A stretch of 64,000 nucleotides of DNA from Anaerolineae bacterium (GTDB taxonomy: Bacteria > Chloroflexota > Anaerolineae > DUEN01): assembly GCA_025060615.1 (NCBI GenBank), contig JANXBS010000009.1, positions 1-64,000 of the forward strand, in the 5' to 3' direction. A program made the translations under genes and the position numbers. Of the stretch, positions 43,802-53,031 are shown piece after piece. Positions within the stretch are counted from its first letter, which is position 1. Each line of letters starts with the position of its first letter. The notes below the pieces were generated by a model. That model did not search any database. It saw only the letters and a list, made by a program, of their open reading frames with translations, and had not been told where the DNA came from.

Positions 43802-44063
43802 CCTCGCGCACCATACTCTACGCAATCTATCCTTCCTCAACGATGCTTGCGACGTCCCCTGACTCCTTCTCAACGCGCCGTCCAGGTTACTCCATCCCAT
43901 AAGAATTGTTCAGCTCACCCGCTCTCGCCTTCCTCGGACGGTACCATTGTCCTGCTTCCCATGACCTGGCTTAGGCCAGCGGTAACCTTAGAAAACACCC
44001 CGGCTGAGGGTTAAGATGAGCCGTAGCAGCAAAAGATTGTCCAAATTTAAGGAGAGATTTCTG

Positions 44064-45890
44064 ATGAGAAGTTTGTTAACTCATATCTGGAAAGGAGGCG
44101 TCGCTCTTGCCTTTATCGCTGCATTCACATCGAGCTTTTTACCCGGCCAGAAGGCGATCTATGCTCAAACGAGCGGTCCGGATTATATCCACGGCCGCGT
44201 CATCGTTAAGTTCCGCTCGCAGGCCGTTCTGGATAAGCGCATCCAGCTCCAGTTCGATGCCGAACGGATGGTGATTCAGGCGATCCCACAGCTTCAGGTG
44301 GCGATCCTGGACATCGGGGACAGGGATATCGCGTCGTTTGTCCAAGAGCTAGGTGCCGACCCTGAGGTCGAGTACGTAGAGCCCGACTACATCGGCTACC
44401 CCGCTTGGGACCCCAATGACCCCGCCTATCTCGGAGGCCAACAGTGGGCGCTGCCCAGGATTCAAGCTCCCCAGGCGTGGGATATCACCAGGGGACAGGG
44501 AGCTGTGGTCGCTGTTCTGGACACCGGGGTGGACGTGAGCCACCCCGATTTGCAAGGCCGGCTCCTCCCCGGCTTCAGCTATACCACCGATAACGAGAAT
44601 GTTTCCGACCTCTGTGGCCATGGGACGCATGTCACCGGCATCATCGCCGCGGTCGCCAACAACGGCATAGGCCTCACCGGTGTAGCTCCAGAGGTCCAAA
44701 TTCTGCCGGTCAAAGTGATGGATCGTTACCGGGCGGGCTATAGCTGCTATGGCTCATACAGTGACTTCGCTCGCGGCATCATTTACGCAGTGGACCACGG
44801 CGCTAAGGTCATCAACATGAGCTTTGGAGGCACCTACTATTCTACTACCTTGCGCGATGCAATCGCCTATGCTGCTAGCCGTGGCGTTCTATTGGTCGCG
44901 GCGGCCGGCAACAACAACAGCTCGAGCCCCTTCTACCCTGCTTACTTTGAGGAGGTGATGGCCGTAGCGGCCACTGACTCGAACGATGCGCGCGCCTCTT
45001 GGTCGAATTATGGCAACTGGGTGGACATCTCAGCCCCCGGGGTGGGCATCTATTCCACCTACTTTGACGGCGCTAACTCGACTTATGCCACTATGTCGGG
45101 GACTTCAATGGCGGCGCCCCATGTGGTTGGTGTGGCAGGCTTGTTGCTCGCTCAGCATCCAGGCCGTAGTGCTGCAGAACTGCGATCGCTCCTTGAGGGA
45201 AGCGCCGATGATTTGGGCGAACTCGGCAAGGACGTCTACTTTGGATACGGCCGCGTCAATGCCTATCGCGCATTAACGACGGGCCAAAACGTATTGGTGC
45301 CGACGGCCACGCCCACTCCGGTGCCGCCCACGCCGACCTTTACACCCACCCTGGTGCCGCCTACGCCCACACCGACCTTTACACCTACCCCAGTGCCACC
45401 AACGCTAACACCAACCTTTACACCCACTCCAATGCCGCCTACGCCCACACCGACACCGACCTTCACACCCACTCTAGCACCACCGACACCGACGCCAACC
45501 CGCACCCCCACTCCAACGTCAATGCCCAAGCGAAGGAAGGTTGTGGTGCTTCGATTGGAAACAGGGCGGTCACAGAACAGCAGCATTCAGGGCTTCACCC
45601 CCCGCACTGCCTTTAAACGCAGCGAACGGGTTACCGTGCTGGCATACGTGGCACAGGATAACCAACCCGCTCCGGGGGTCATTCTCGCTATGCAGATGCG
45701 TGAGCCAGGGGGCCGAACAGTCCTATTGCAGACTACCACAGATGCCCAAGGGTTTGCCCTCATCCAATATCAGCTCTCGCGGCGCGCCAAATCCGGCACC
45801 TATGAATTGCGATTGGCCAACGTGACTGGCGAAGGGATCGAGCTGAATCTCCAATCCTCAGTCATCCGAACAGCGTTTACCGTTTACTGA
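44064..45890 (+). CDS. Secreted subtilisin-family serine protease with Pro/Thr linker
   Basis: A 608-residue exported protease. A signal peptide (about 1-34), an I9-like prodomain (to about 110) and an S8 domain with D153 (VLDTGVD), H186 (GHGTH), N283 (AAGNN) and S348 (SGTSMAAPH) are clear, a thermitase-type arrangement. A PTPTP-rich linker (about 415-490) joins a C-terminal beta domain. The start at 44064 follows AAGGAGA; an ATG 16 codons earlier is possible. The stop codon lies within a 5-bp target duplication of a small element. Confidence 0.92.
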   Translation: MRSLLTHIWKGGVALAFIAAFTSSFLPGQKAIYAQTSGPDYIHGRVIVKFRSQAVLDKRIQLQFDAERMVIQAIPQLQVAILDIGDRDIASFVQELGADPEVEYVEPDYIGYPAWDPNDPAYLGGQQWALPRIQAPQAWDITRGQGAVVAVLDTGVDVSHPDLQGRLLPGFSYTTDNENVSDLCGHGTHVTGIIAAVANNGIGLTGVAPEVQILPVKVMDRYRAGYSCYGSYSDFARGIIYAVDHGAKVINMSFGGTYYSTTLRDAIAYAASRGVLLVAAAGNNNSSSPFYPAYFEEVMAVAATDSNDARASWSNYGNWVDISAPGVGIYSTYFDGANSTYATMSGTSMAAPHVVGVAGLLLAQHPGRSAAELRSLLEGSADDLGELGKDVYFGYGRVNAYRALTTGQNVLVPTATPTPVPPTPTFTPTLVPPTPTPTFTPTPVPPTLTPTFTPTPMPPTPTPTPTFTPTLAPPTPTPTRTPTPTSMPKRRKVVVLRLETGRSQNSSIQGFTPRTAFKRSERVTVLAYVAQDNQPAPGVILAMQMREPGGRTVLLQTTTDAQGFALIQYQLSRRAKSGTYELRLANVTGEGIELNLQSSVIRTAFTVY

Positions 45891-45979
45891 AAGTCTATCC
45901 GAAAACCTGCAGATGAATTTATGGGCAAGCAGAGATGTTTCCCTCATCTATCTAGAGAGGTTTTCAAGTAGACTCTGAA
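45887..45979. mobile_element. 83-bp MITE-like element with 5-bp target duplication
   Basis: CTGAA at 45887-45891 and 45975-45979 flanks the element 45892-45974. Its ends, AGTCTA and TAGACT, extend into inverted repeats with 14 of 17 matches (GAAAACCT blocks inward). AGATGA and TCATCT form a further inner stem. The left CTGAA contains the protease stop codon, so the element entered at the very end of the gene and may now act as its terminator. The rest of 45980-46130 shows nothing. Confidence 0.65.
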
Positions 45980-46130
45980 GGTTTCCAATCCATCTCCGGA
46001 GCAGTCTTATGTTTCCTCGCAAAGCAGTCCGAAAGCCGAACGCTTATATTCACCCCCAGCTTCGCCCCGAATTCGGACAAGGGAAACTTCCTCATATAGG
46101 GATTAGTCGCGATAACCGGACAAGCTGACA

Positions 46131-46159
46131 TTGACATTCGTTACCTGGTATGTTACACT
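46131..46159 (+). promoter_or_regulatory. Promoter of the gcv operon
   Basis: TTGACA (46131-46136) and TACACT (46154-46159), 17-bp spacer, leading straight into the riboswitch. Confidence 0.75.
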
Positions 46160-46190
46160 GTAGTAGCTAATTCCCATATTGCTGGTTGAT

Positions 46191-46400
46191 CAGCGCGAGA
46201 GAGAACCCTCCGGGGGAGGGTCGCCGAAGGGGCAGAGCGGTGGCAAGGCCGGCAAGGGCCATCGTGAAACTCTCAGGCAAAAGGGATCGCGCTGGGACAG
46301 CACTCTGGAGAGCCGTCGCAGATTGGGCTGCGACGCACCGACGGGGCAACCCCGCGTTAGGGCGGGGAATCTCTCAGGTACTGGACAGAGGGAGCGCCGG
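46191..46400 (+). promoter_or_regulatory. Tandem glycine riboswitch
   Basis: Aptamer 1 (46191-46294) is closed by an 8-bp P1 stem (46191-46198 with 46287-46294) and holds CGCCGAAGGGGCA and CTCTCAGGCAAAAGG. Aptamer 2 (about 46295-46400) holds CACCGACGGGGCAA and CTCTCAGGTACTGGACAG. These are the conserved cores of the gcvT-type glycine riboswitch. The P1 stem of aptamer 2 (46303-46307 with 46386-46390) overlaps the left arm of the terminator. Glycine binding should therefore turn expression on, as in Bacillus gcvT. Confidence 0.93.
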
Positions 46401-46432
46401 ACCTATTTGGGTTCGCGCCTCCCTCTTTTTTT
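46387..46432 (+). terminator. Riboswitch-controlled intrinsic terminator
   Basis: Arms 46387-46397 and 46415-46426 pair over 11 bp with one bulged C, followed by seven T (46426-46432). The gcvT ribosome site GGAGAG comes directly after. Confidence 0.88.
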
Positions 46433-46443
46433 GGAGAGCTTCC

Positions 46444-47577
46444 GTGACAGGCAAAGGGCTTAGGCGAACGCGATTGTATGATTGGCATGTGCGCGCAGGT
46501 GCGCGCATGATGGAGTTCGCCGGCTGGGAGATGCCAGCACAGTACCCTACTGGCCCCATTGAGGAACACCAACGGGTGCGTACAGCAGCCGGCCTTTTTG
46601 ACATTGACCATATGGGCCAGCTCCGGCTCAGTGGTCCCGACGCAGAGGCCCTCTTGCAGGCGGTGCAGACCTGGGATATACGCCGGACAGGCGTGGGACA
46701 GGCACACTACACCCTGTTCTGCTATGCTGATGGCGGGACCGTGGACGATGTATTCCTTTACCATCTGCCGGATCACTGGCTGATCGTGGTGAATGCCGCT
46801 AATCGGGAGAAGGATCTCACCTGGTTGCAAGCACATGTCGGAGACGCCACCGTCACCCTGGAAGACATCTCCGAGCAAACTTATATGCTGGCACTGCAAG
46901 GTCCGCAAGCCCAGACGATTCTGCAGCGGGTGACAGAGGTGGATCTGGCGCGCGTGGCCTTTCACACTATCGTCAGCGGCCACGTGGCCGGGGTTCCGGC
47001 CCTGATCAGCGCCACCGGTTACACCGGTGAGCACGGCTATGAGCTGCTCTTCCCAGCCGATGAAGCCGAGCACGTATGGACCACATTGTTGCGCGTTGGC
47101 GAATCTGAAGGGCTGATTCCCTGCGGACTGGTCGCCCGCGATACGCTGCGGGCTGAGGCCTGTCTGCCCCTTTATGGCCATGAGATCCATGCCGCGATCG
47201 ATCCCATCAGCGCTGGACTGGGATTCGCTGTGAGTTTCGACAAAGGTGACTTCATCGGACGCGAGGCGCTGCTCAAAGTTCACCTAGAGGGGCCTCAGCA
47301 GCGCCTGGTCGCTTTTGAGATGGTGGAACGGGGCGTACCCCGGCCGGGGTATCCGGTGGTGGTCGGCGGCGCATCCGTAGGCCAGGTGACCTCCGGCCTG
47401 TATAGCCCTAGCACCGGCCGCTATGTGGGGATGGCCTACGTGCCGGCTGCATACGCCGCCGTGGGCACGGAGCTGGCCATCGTCATCCACAAGCAACCGC
47501 GGGCTGCTCGCGTCGTGCCACGGCCGTTCTACCGGAGAAGACAACGAGGAGAGGGTGGCGAAGTGCCGAGAGGATAA
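46444..47577 (+). CDS. gcvT: Glycine cleavage system T protein (aminomethyltransferase)
   Basis: A 377-residue enzyme that moves the methylene group from lipoyl-GcvH to tetrahydrofolate and releases ammonia. YDWHVRAGARMMEFAGWEMP, FDIDHMGQ, ARDTLRAEACLPLYGHE and GFAVSFDKGDFIG are the standard motifs. The reading frame extends back through the riboswitch, but the start must be GTG at 46444, just after GGAGAG and the terminator. It is the first gene of the operon. Confidence 0.95.
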   Translation: MTGKGLRRTRLYDWHVRAGARMMEFAGWEMPAQYPTGPIEEHQRVRTAAGLFDIDHMGQLRLSGPDAEALLQAVQTWDIRRTGVGQAHYTLFCYADGGTVDDVFLYHLPDHWLIVVNAANREKDLTWLQAHVGDATVTLEDISEQTYMLALQGPQAQTILQRVTEVDLARVAFHTIVSGHVAGVPALISATGYTGEHGYELLFPADEAEHVWTTLLRVGESEGLIPCGLVARDTLRAEACLPLYGHEIHAAIDPISAGLGFAVSFDKGDFIGREALLKVHLEGPQQRLVAFEMVERGVPRPGYPVVVGGASVGQVTSGLYSPSTGRYVGMAYVPAAYAAVGTELAIVIHKQPRAARVVPRPFYRRRQRGEGGEVPRG

Positions 47578-47671
47578 GGCGACGAAACGCTGCGCCCTTC
47601 ATGGCCTCGTGATTTGTTGCGTCATCAATTGCTGACTTGTTACCCTCATGGATTCATGAAGGAGGAAGCGT

Positions 47672-48070
47672 ATGGAGTATCGGTTCGATCCAAATGTTCG
47701 ATACGCCAAAACACACGAGTGGGTCCGTGTAGAGGGAGAAGAGGCTATCGTGGGCATCAGCGACTATGCCCAGCACGAACTTTCTGATGTAGTGTATGTG
47801 GAGCTGCCTGAGGTAGGGAGCATCGTGCAGCAAGGAAAGGCGTGTGCTGTGGTCGAGTCTGTGAAAACCGCCGAGGACGTCTATGCGCCCATCTCTGGAG
47901 AGGTGATCGCCATCAATGAGGCACTGCGGGACAAGCCGGAGCTGGTCAATCAGGACCCCTTTGGCGCTGCCTGGTTCTTCCGTGTCAAAATGTCCGATCC
48001 CAGCGAAGTGAACGCGTTAATGGATGCAGCGGCGTATCAGAGGCACGTGGAAAGCGAGGAACGCAGATAG
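47672..48070 (+). CDS. gcvH: Glycine cleavage system H protein
   Basis: A 132-residue lipoyl carrier shuttling intermediates among P, T and L proteins. The lipoylated lysine is K65 in AVVESVKTAEDVYAPISG. Length and the C-terminal GAAWFFRVKMSDP are normal. AAGGAGGAAG lies before the ATG. It is 94 bp after gcvT. Confidence 0.96.
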   Translation: MEYRFDPNVRYAKTHEWVRVEGEEAIVGISDYAQHELSDVVYVELPEVGSIVQQGKACAVVESVKTAEDVYAPISGEVIAINEALRDKPELVNQDPFGAAWFFRVKMSDPSEVNALMDAAAYQRHVESEERR

Positions 48071-48113
48071 GAAGCGCAGCACAGGGATTTCTGGATGAAG
48101 TGAGGTGGCCGCA

Positions 48114-49478
48114 ATGAACTATATTCCTCATTCGGATGCCGACCGGACGGCGATGTTGCGCGCAATCGGCGTAGCAAACGTGGAGGAGCTCTTCCACGAC
48201 GTGCCTGAGGCTTATCGTTATCCGCCGTTGAACTTGCCTGCGCCGGTTTCCGAGTTTGAGATCCTTCAAGAGCTACAAACGTTGAGCGAAGAAAACGTGG
48301 ACTTGAACCACGCGACCTGTTTCCTAGGTGCCGGCGCATATCGGCATTTTATCCCTAGCGTGGTGGATTTCGTCATCTCCCGCTCAGAGTTTTACACCGC
48401 TTACACCCCATACCAGCCCGAGATCAGCCAAGGCACGCTACAAGCGATGTTCGAGTATCAGACGATGATCTGTGCCCTCACCGGCATGGAGGTCTCTAAT
48501 GCCTCGCATTACGACGGAGCTACTTCGACCGCTGAAGCGGTGATCATGGCCCTCAACGTGCACCGCGGCCAGCGGCGCAAGGTGATCCTCTCGCCGGCCG
48601 TCCACCCACAGTATCGCCAGGTGGTGCGCACGTACACCCAGGGCATGGGGCTGACCCTCGTCGGTGACGAAGGGATCAGCAACGGGCCAGAAGAGCTGAT
48701 GCACCTGTGCGATGAGCAGACAGCCTGTGTGGTCATTCAGGTGCCAGACTTCTTCGGGCGCGTCCTGCATCCCGATCGCCTCCGGGCGCTGGCCCAACAG
48801 GCGCACGGCTGTGGAGCGTTGCTGGTGGTCGTCGCCAACCCGATCGCCTTAGGGCTGTTGCAGCCGCCAGGGGCCTGGGGGGCCGACATCGTCGTAGGCG
48901 AGGGACAGGCGCTAGGGAACCCGCTCAACTTCGGTGGGCCCTACCTTGGCTTTTTCGCCTGTCGGATGGAGCACGTACGTCGTTCCAGCGGCCGCATCGT
49001 GGGTGAGACGGTGGATCTCAATGGACAGCGGGGTTATGTGCTGACCTTGAACACGCGAGAACAGCATATCCGCCGGGCCAAGGCCACATCCAACATCTGC
49101 ACCAACCAGTCACTCAATGCGCTGGCGGCGGCGGTATATCTATCGGCACTGGGCCGGCAAGGGCTGCGACGCGTGGCCGAGCTGTGCTATCACAAGGCAC
49201 ACTACGCTGCCGATCAGATCGCCGCGCTGCCCGGATATGCGCTGTGGTCGGGCGATTTCTTTCATGAGTTCGTGGTTCGATGCCCGAAGCCAGTGGCGGC
49301 GATTAACCGGTATCTGTTGGATGAGTGGGGCATCATCGGCGGTTACGATCTGGGCCAGGATTACCCGGAGCTGGCTGGGCATATGCTCTTATGCGTGACC
49401 GAGGTGAACTCGCGGCAGGAGATAGATGACCTGGCGACAGCGCTGCGCGAAGTGGCAGAGCAGGAGGGTGAACTATGA
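48114..49478 (+). CDS. gcvPA: Glycine decarboxylase subunit 1 (P-protein alpha)
   Basis: A 454-residue half of the split P protein, which decarboxylates glycine with gcvPB. MNYIPHSDADRTAML starts as in other GcvPA proteins, with ASHYDGATSTAEA and GEGQALGNPLNFGGPYLG as landmarks. The start at 48114 has GAGGTGG eight bases before; the GTG at 48105 is part of that ribosome site. The stop overlaps the gcvPB start as ATGA. Confidence 0.95.
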   Translation: MNYIPHSDADRTAMLRAIGVANVEELFHDVPEAYRYPPLNLPAPVSEFEILQELQTLSEENVDLNHATCFLGAGAYRHFIPSVVDFVISRSEFYTAYTPYQPEISQGTLQAMFEYQTMICALTGMEVSNASHYDGATSTAEAVIMALNVHRGQRRKVILSPAVHPQYRQVVRTYTQGMGLTLVGDEGISNGPEELMHLCDEQTACVVIQVPDFFGRVLHPDRLRALAQQAHGCGALLVVVANPIALGLLQPPGAWGADIVVGEGQALGNPLNFGGPYLGFFACRMEHVRRSSGRIVGETVDLNGQRGYVLTLNTREQHIRRAKATSNICTNQSLNALAAAVYLSALGRQGLRRVAELCYHKAHYAADQIAALPGYALWSGDFFHEFVVRCPKPVAAINRYLLDEWGIIGGYDLGQDYPELAGHMLLCVTEVNSRQEIDDLATALREVAEQEGEL

Positions 49479-50995
49479 GGGAACCGTTGATCTTCGAGAT
49501 CTCCTCGCCAGGTCGAATAGGGGCTTCATTGCCGCCGCTGGACGTGCCGGAGGCTGTAATCCCGGCTGGCTGGGCGCGCGAGAACCTGCCCTTGCCCGAA
49601 GTGGCTGAGATAGATCTGGTTCGCCACTACGTGCGCCTTTCGCAGATGAACTACGCTGTAGATGTCGGCTTCTACCCGCTAGGCTCCTGCACGATGAAGT
49701 ATAACCCCAAGGTGAACGAAGTGGCCGCCCGCCTGCCTGGCTTTGTCCACCTTCATCCATTGCAAGACCCCTCCACTGTGCAGGGGGCGATGGCGCTCAT
49801 GTACGAGCTGCAAGCCTATTTGGCCGAGATCGGTGGCTTCGCCGCGGTGACGTTACAGCCCTCAGCGGGGGCGCATGGCGAGCTCACCGGCGTCCTCATG
49901 ATGCGCAAGTATCTCCACGAGCGCGGCGAAACGCAGCGGACCAAGGTGCTGGTGCCCGATTCAGCCCACGGCACCAACCCTGCCTCGACTACGATGTCAG
50001 GCCTGGAGGTGGTGGAGATCCCGTCGGATCGCCGGGGCAACGTGGACCTGGAGGCGCTCAAAGCAAACCTAGACGATCGGGTAGTGGGCCTGATGCTCAC
50101 CAACCCCAACACCCTTGGCCTGTTCGATGAGCACCTCCTAGAGGTCACCCGGCTGGTGCATGAGGCGGGTGGCCTAGTTTACGGCGATGGCGCTAACTTC
50201 AACGCCATCCTAGGCATCTGCAAGCCGGGCGAGATGGGGTTTGACGTCCTTCACTATAACCTGCACAAGACCTTCTCCACCCCTCACGGCGGTGGTGGCC
50301 CTGGCTCTGGCGCAGTGGGCGCGGTGGGACGGCTGGCCCCCTATCTGCCAGGCCCGATCGTAGACCGAGAGATGACAGAAGAGGGGCCACGCTACATATG
50401 GCGGATGCCGGAGCGGAGCATCGGCCGCGTCAAGAGCTTCTGGGGTAACTTCGGCGTGCTGGTGCGGGCATACACGTACATCCGTCTATTAGGAGCTGAA
50501 GGATTGCGTGCTGTAGCCGAGCATGCAGTACTGAATGCCAATTACTTACAGGCCCGACTCAAGGGAGTTTATCCCATCCCGTATGGGGAGCGCACTTGTA
50601 TGCATGAGTTCGTGGCCCAAGGCAAGGTAGAGGGAGCGCCAGAGGTGCGGGCGCTGGACATTTGTAAACGGCTGATAGACTACGGTTTTCACCCGCCGAC
50701 GATGTATTTCCCGCTGATCGTGCCGGAGGCGCTGATGATCGAGCCGACGGAGACGGAGAGCAAGGAGACGCTGGACGCGTTCGCAGAGGCAATGGTCAAG
50801 ATCGCCGAGGAAGCGCGCGCCGATCCAGAGCTGTTGCGTACAGCGCCACATCGGGCGCCGGCGCGCCGATTAGATGAGGTGCGAGCCGCGCGTGAGTTAA
50901 AATTATGCGCTAAGACTAGGGCCTATACGCCTGAAGGGCAGTTTTCTTCCCAGGAGCCAGTCTCTCTGCAGGAGACAATCGCCACACAGGGATAG
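49475..50995 (+). CDS. gcvPB: Glycine decarboxylase subunit 2 (P-protein beta)
   Basis: A 506-residue PLP-binding half of the split decarboxylase. The PLP lysine is in HYNLHKTFSTPHGGGGPG; YPLGSCTMKYNPK and DSAHGTNPAS are typical. It overlaps gcvPA by four bases, ensuring equal output. The last 25 residues after the conserved core are variable. No gcvL (dihydrolipoamide dehydrogenase) is in the window. It converges on nuoN. Confidence 0.95.
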   Translation: MREPLIFEISSPGRIGASLPPLDVPEAVIPAGWARENLPLPEVAEIDLVRHYVRLSQMNYAVDVGFYPLGSCTMKYNPKVNEVAARLPGFVHLHPLQDPSTVQGAMALMYELQAYLAEIGGFAAVTLQPSAGAHGELTGVLMMRKYLHERGETQRTKVLVPDSAHGTNPASTTMSGLEVVEIPSDRRGNVDLEALKANLDDRVVGLMLTNPNTLGLFDEHLLEVTRLVHEAGGLVYGDGANFNAILGICKPGEMGFDVLHYNLHKTFSTPHGGGGPGSGAVGAVGRLAPYLPGPIVDREMTEEGPRYIWRMPERSIGRVKSFWGNFGVLVRAYTYIRLLGAEGLRAVAEHAVLNANYLQARLKGVYPIPYGERTCMHEFVAQGKVEGAPEVRALDICKRLIDYGFHPPTMYFPLIVPEALMIEPTETESKETLDAFAEAMVKIAEEARADPELLRTAPHRAPARRLDEVRAARELKLCAKTRAYTPEGQFSSQEPVSLQETIATQG

Positions 50996-51097
50996 ACCAG
51001 GAAAGGATGCAACCCAACAGGCGACGATAATCCGATGGAGCCCAAAAGGAACGTCTACGCTTGTGAGGTCCCAATGCGGCGTCCATCGCCGATATCT

Positions 51098-52582
51098 TTA
51101 AAGGGCAGCCGCTAACAGCGTAGCTGAGCGGAGAGCCCATTCAATGAACGGCTGTGCATACACACCGATGAGCAGCGTCATCGCTGTGCAAACCCACAGC
51201 ATCGCCCGCATGGCCGGCGTCACCGAGAGAGCGGCAGGTTCCCCCTCTGGCGAGGGCAGCAGAAACATATAGCGGACGACGTTCAGGTAATAGAAAGCAG
51301 CGATGGCGCTGTTCACGATCGCCACAATGGCCAGAGGCAGGAACTGAGCCCGGATCGCCGCGCCGAAGACGAAAAACTTGCCCAGAAACCCTCCGGTAGG
51401 CGGGATCCCAGCCAGGGACAGCAAGAAGACCGTCAACATAGCGGCCAGCAGCGGTGACCGATGGACCAGGCCGGCGTAGGCTGGCAAGTCCACAGCGCCC
51501 GTCGCGTTCTCGATGGCGATCACCACCAGGAATGCCCCCAGGTTGGTGAATAAGTAGGCGAGAAGGTAGATCAGAAGCCCATCAAGCCCGTTGAACGCAG
51601 GGCCAGCCGATAGCGCAGCCAGCCCGATCAGAATATAGCCGGCCTGCGCAATACTGGAGTAGGCCAGCAGCCGCTTGACATTGGTCTGCTGGATCGCCAC
51701 CAGGTTGCCTAGAGTCATCGTCACCATCGAGATCGCCGCCAGGATGGGCACCCATGCCGATCCTTGGAACATTGGCAAGCCCACTGTCAACACCCGAACC
51801 ATGATGGCAAAGCCGGTCGCCTTGGAGGCAGTCGAGAGGAAAGCCGTGATCGGCGTAGGCGCTCCCTCATACACATCGGGCGCCCACTGGTGAAACGGCA
51901 CCAGACTGGCCTTAAACCCGAAGCCAACGACTAGCAACACGATGGCAGGGAACCCCAACAACCGTAGGTCCCCCGTCGCCTTCGTGCTCAGCGCGCGAGC
52001 GATCGCCTCCAGGTCCGTCGCGCCGGTGGCGCCATATAACAGCGACATCCCATAGAGCATCACCGCAGAGGCAGATGCGCCATAGAGGAAATACTTCAGC
52101 GCCGCTTCAATGGAGCGACGGTCTCGCCTCAAAAACCCGGTCAGCACATAGGAAGTGATGCTGAGGAACTCCATGCCCAGGTAGATGAGGATCAGGTCGT
52201 TGGCGCTCACTGTGATGCTGATCGCCAGGGCTGCGGCGACCAGCAGCGCGTAGAACTCGCCCACGTATGGGGTGCGGCTGGGGATGTAGTCCATCGCGCT
52301 CACGATCACCAGCCCCACGCCCACCACAGCGATCATCTTGAAAAATAGCGCCAGTGGGTCCACGCTCATCATCGTAGCGACGCGTGCAGATACGCTCTGG
52401 GTCATCAACATCAGCGTCGCTCCCAGCGCGGCTATTAGCCCCACAATAGCCACGAGAGGCAACAGTTGCTGCTGATGCCTCGGCTCACGGCGTCCGGTCA
52501 AATCCAACGTCAGCACAATCATCGCCGTCAGAAGCAAGATCAGCTCTGGTGAGAGATATCGAAGAGTATCTCCAGGGGTCAA
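51098..52582 (-). CDS. nuoN: NADH-quinone oxidoreductase subunit N
   Basis: A 494-residue, 14-helix antiporter-like proton-pumping subunit of complex I. YFLYGASASAVMLYGMSLLYG and FHQWAPDVYEGAPTPITAF are NuoN signatures. The start is TTG at 52582, seven bases after GGAGG; a longer frame upstream is not supported. It is the last gene of the operon, 17 bp after the DUF1232 gene. Confidence 0.95.
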   Translation of the reverse strand: MTPGDTLRYLSPELILLLTAMIVLTLDLTGRREPRHQQQLLPLVAIVGLIAALGATLMLMTQSVSARVATMMSVDPLALFFKMIAVVGVGLVIVSAMDYIPSRTPYVGEFYALLVAAALAISITVSANDLILIYLGMEFLSITSYVLTGFLRRDRRSIEAALKYFLYGASASAVMLYGMSLLYGATGATDLEAIARALSTKATGDLRLLGFPAIVLLVVGFGFKASLVPFHQWAPDVYEGAPTPITAFLSTASKATGFAIMVRVLTVGLPMFQGSAWVPILAAISMVTMTLGNLVAIQQTNVKRLLAYSSIAQAGYILIGLAALSAGPAFNGLDGLLIYLLAYLFTNLGAFLVVIAIENATGAVDLPAYAGLVHRSPLLAAMLTVFLLSLAGIPPTGGFLGKFFVFGAAIRAQFLPLAIVAIVNSAIAAFYYLNVVRYMFLLPSPEGEPAALSVTPAMRAMLWVCTAMTLLIGVYAQPFIEWALRSATLLAAAL

Positions 52583-52599
52583 AGCGCTTCCTCCCACGG

Positions 52600-52995
52600 T
52601 TAGCCCCCTACCACGCGTATGATGAAAGCAACGACGAAGGCCGCCAACAAGAGCCAAATCGCCACAACGGCTACAGCGGCAGTTTTATGAATAGGCTTGC
52701 CTCGGCAAATAAGCTCTCGGGCTTTGTCCCGACTTTCAGCCATCACATGGGGTGGGATCATCATCAGCGCGAACTTAACTCCTAAAGGGATGAGAACTAG
52801 ATCATCCATGTAACCAAGGACGGGAATGACATCCGGGATCAAATCGATCGGGCTAAAGGCATATCCCACCACGCAAGCGGCGAACACGCGAGCGAACCAG
52901 GGGACCCTGGGGTCTCGATAGGCCAGATAAAGGGCATAGGCCTCCAACTCAAGCTGCCTGGCCCATCGTTTCCATCGCTCGAGAAGCCGCGCCAT
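52600..52995 (-). CDS. DUF1232 (YkvA-like) membrane protein inside the nuo operon
   Basis: A 131-residue protein with the DUF1232 core AFSPIDLIPDVIPVLGYMDDLVLIPLG, in pieces at about 45-72, plus a C-terminal helix at about 106-128. It is 36 bp after nuoM and 17 bp before nuoN, so it is co-transcribed. The function of the family is unknown. It is not a known complex I subunit, which makes its place notable. Confidence 0.85.
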   Translation of the reverse strand: MARLLERWKRWARQLELEAYALYLAYRDPRVPWFARVFAACVVGYAFSPIDLIPDVIPVLGYMDDLVLIPLGVKFALMMIPPHVMAESRDKARELICRGKPIHKTAAVAVVAIWLLLAAFVVAFIIRVVGG

Positions 52996-53031
52996 CGCAT
53001 GTCCCCGCCGCCCATCGAATCAAGTAGCGCA

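Noticed and set aside
45263-45586. Long minus-strand frame rich in Val-Gly repeats
   Set aside because: It is the mirror of the Pro-Thr linker of the protease gene, not an independent gene.
46186-46443. N-terminal extension of gcvT through the riboswitch
   Set aside because: The frame is open but the region is a conserved RNA element ending in a terminator; homology to GcvT begins only after it.
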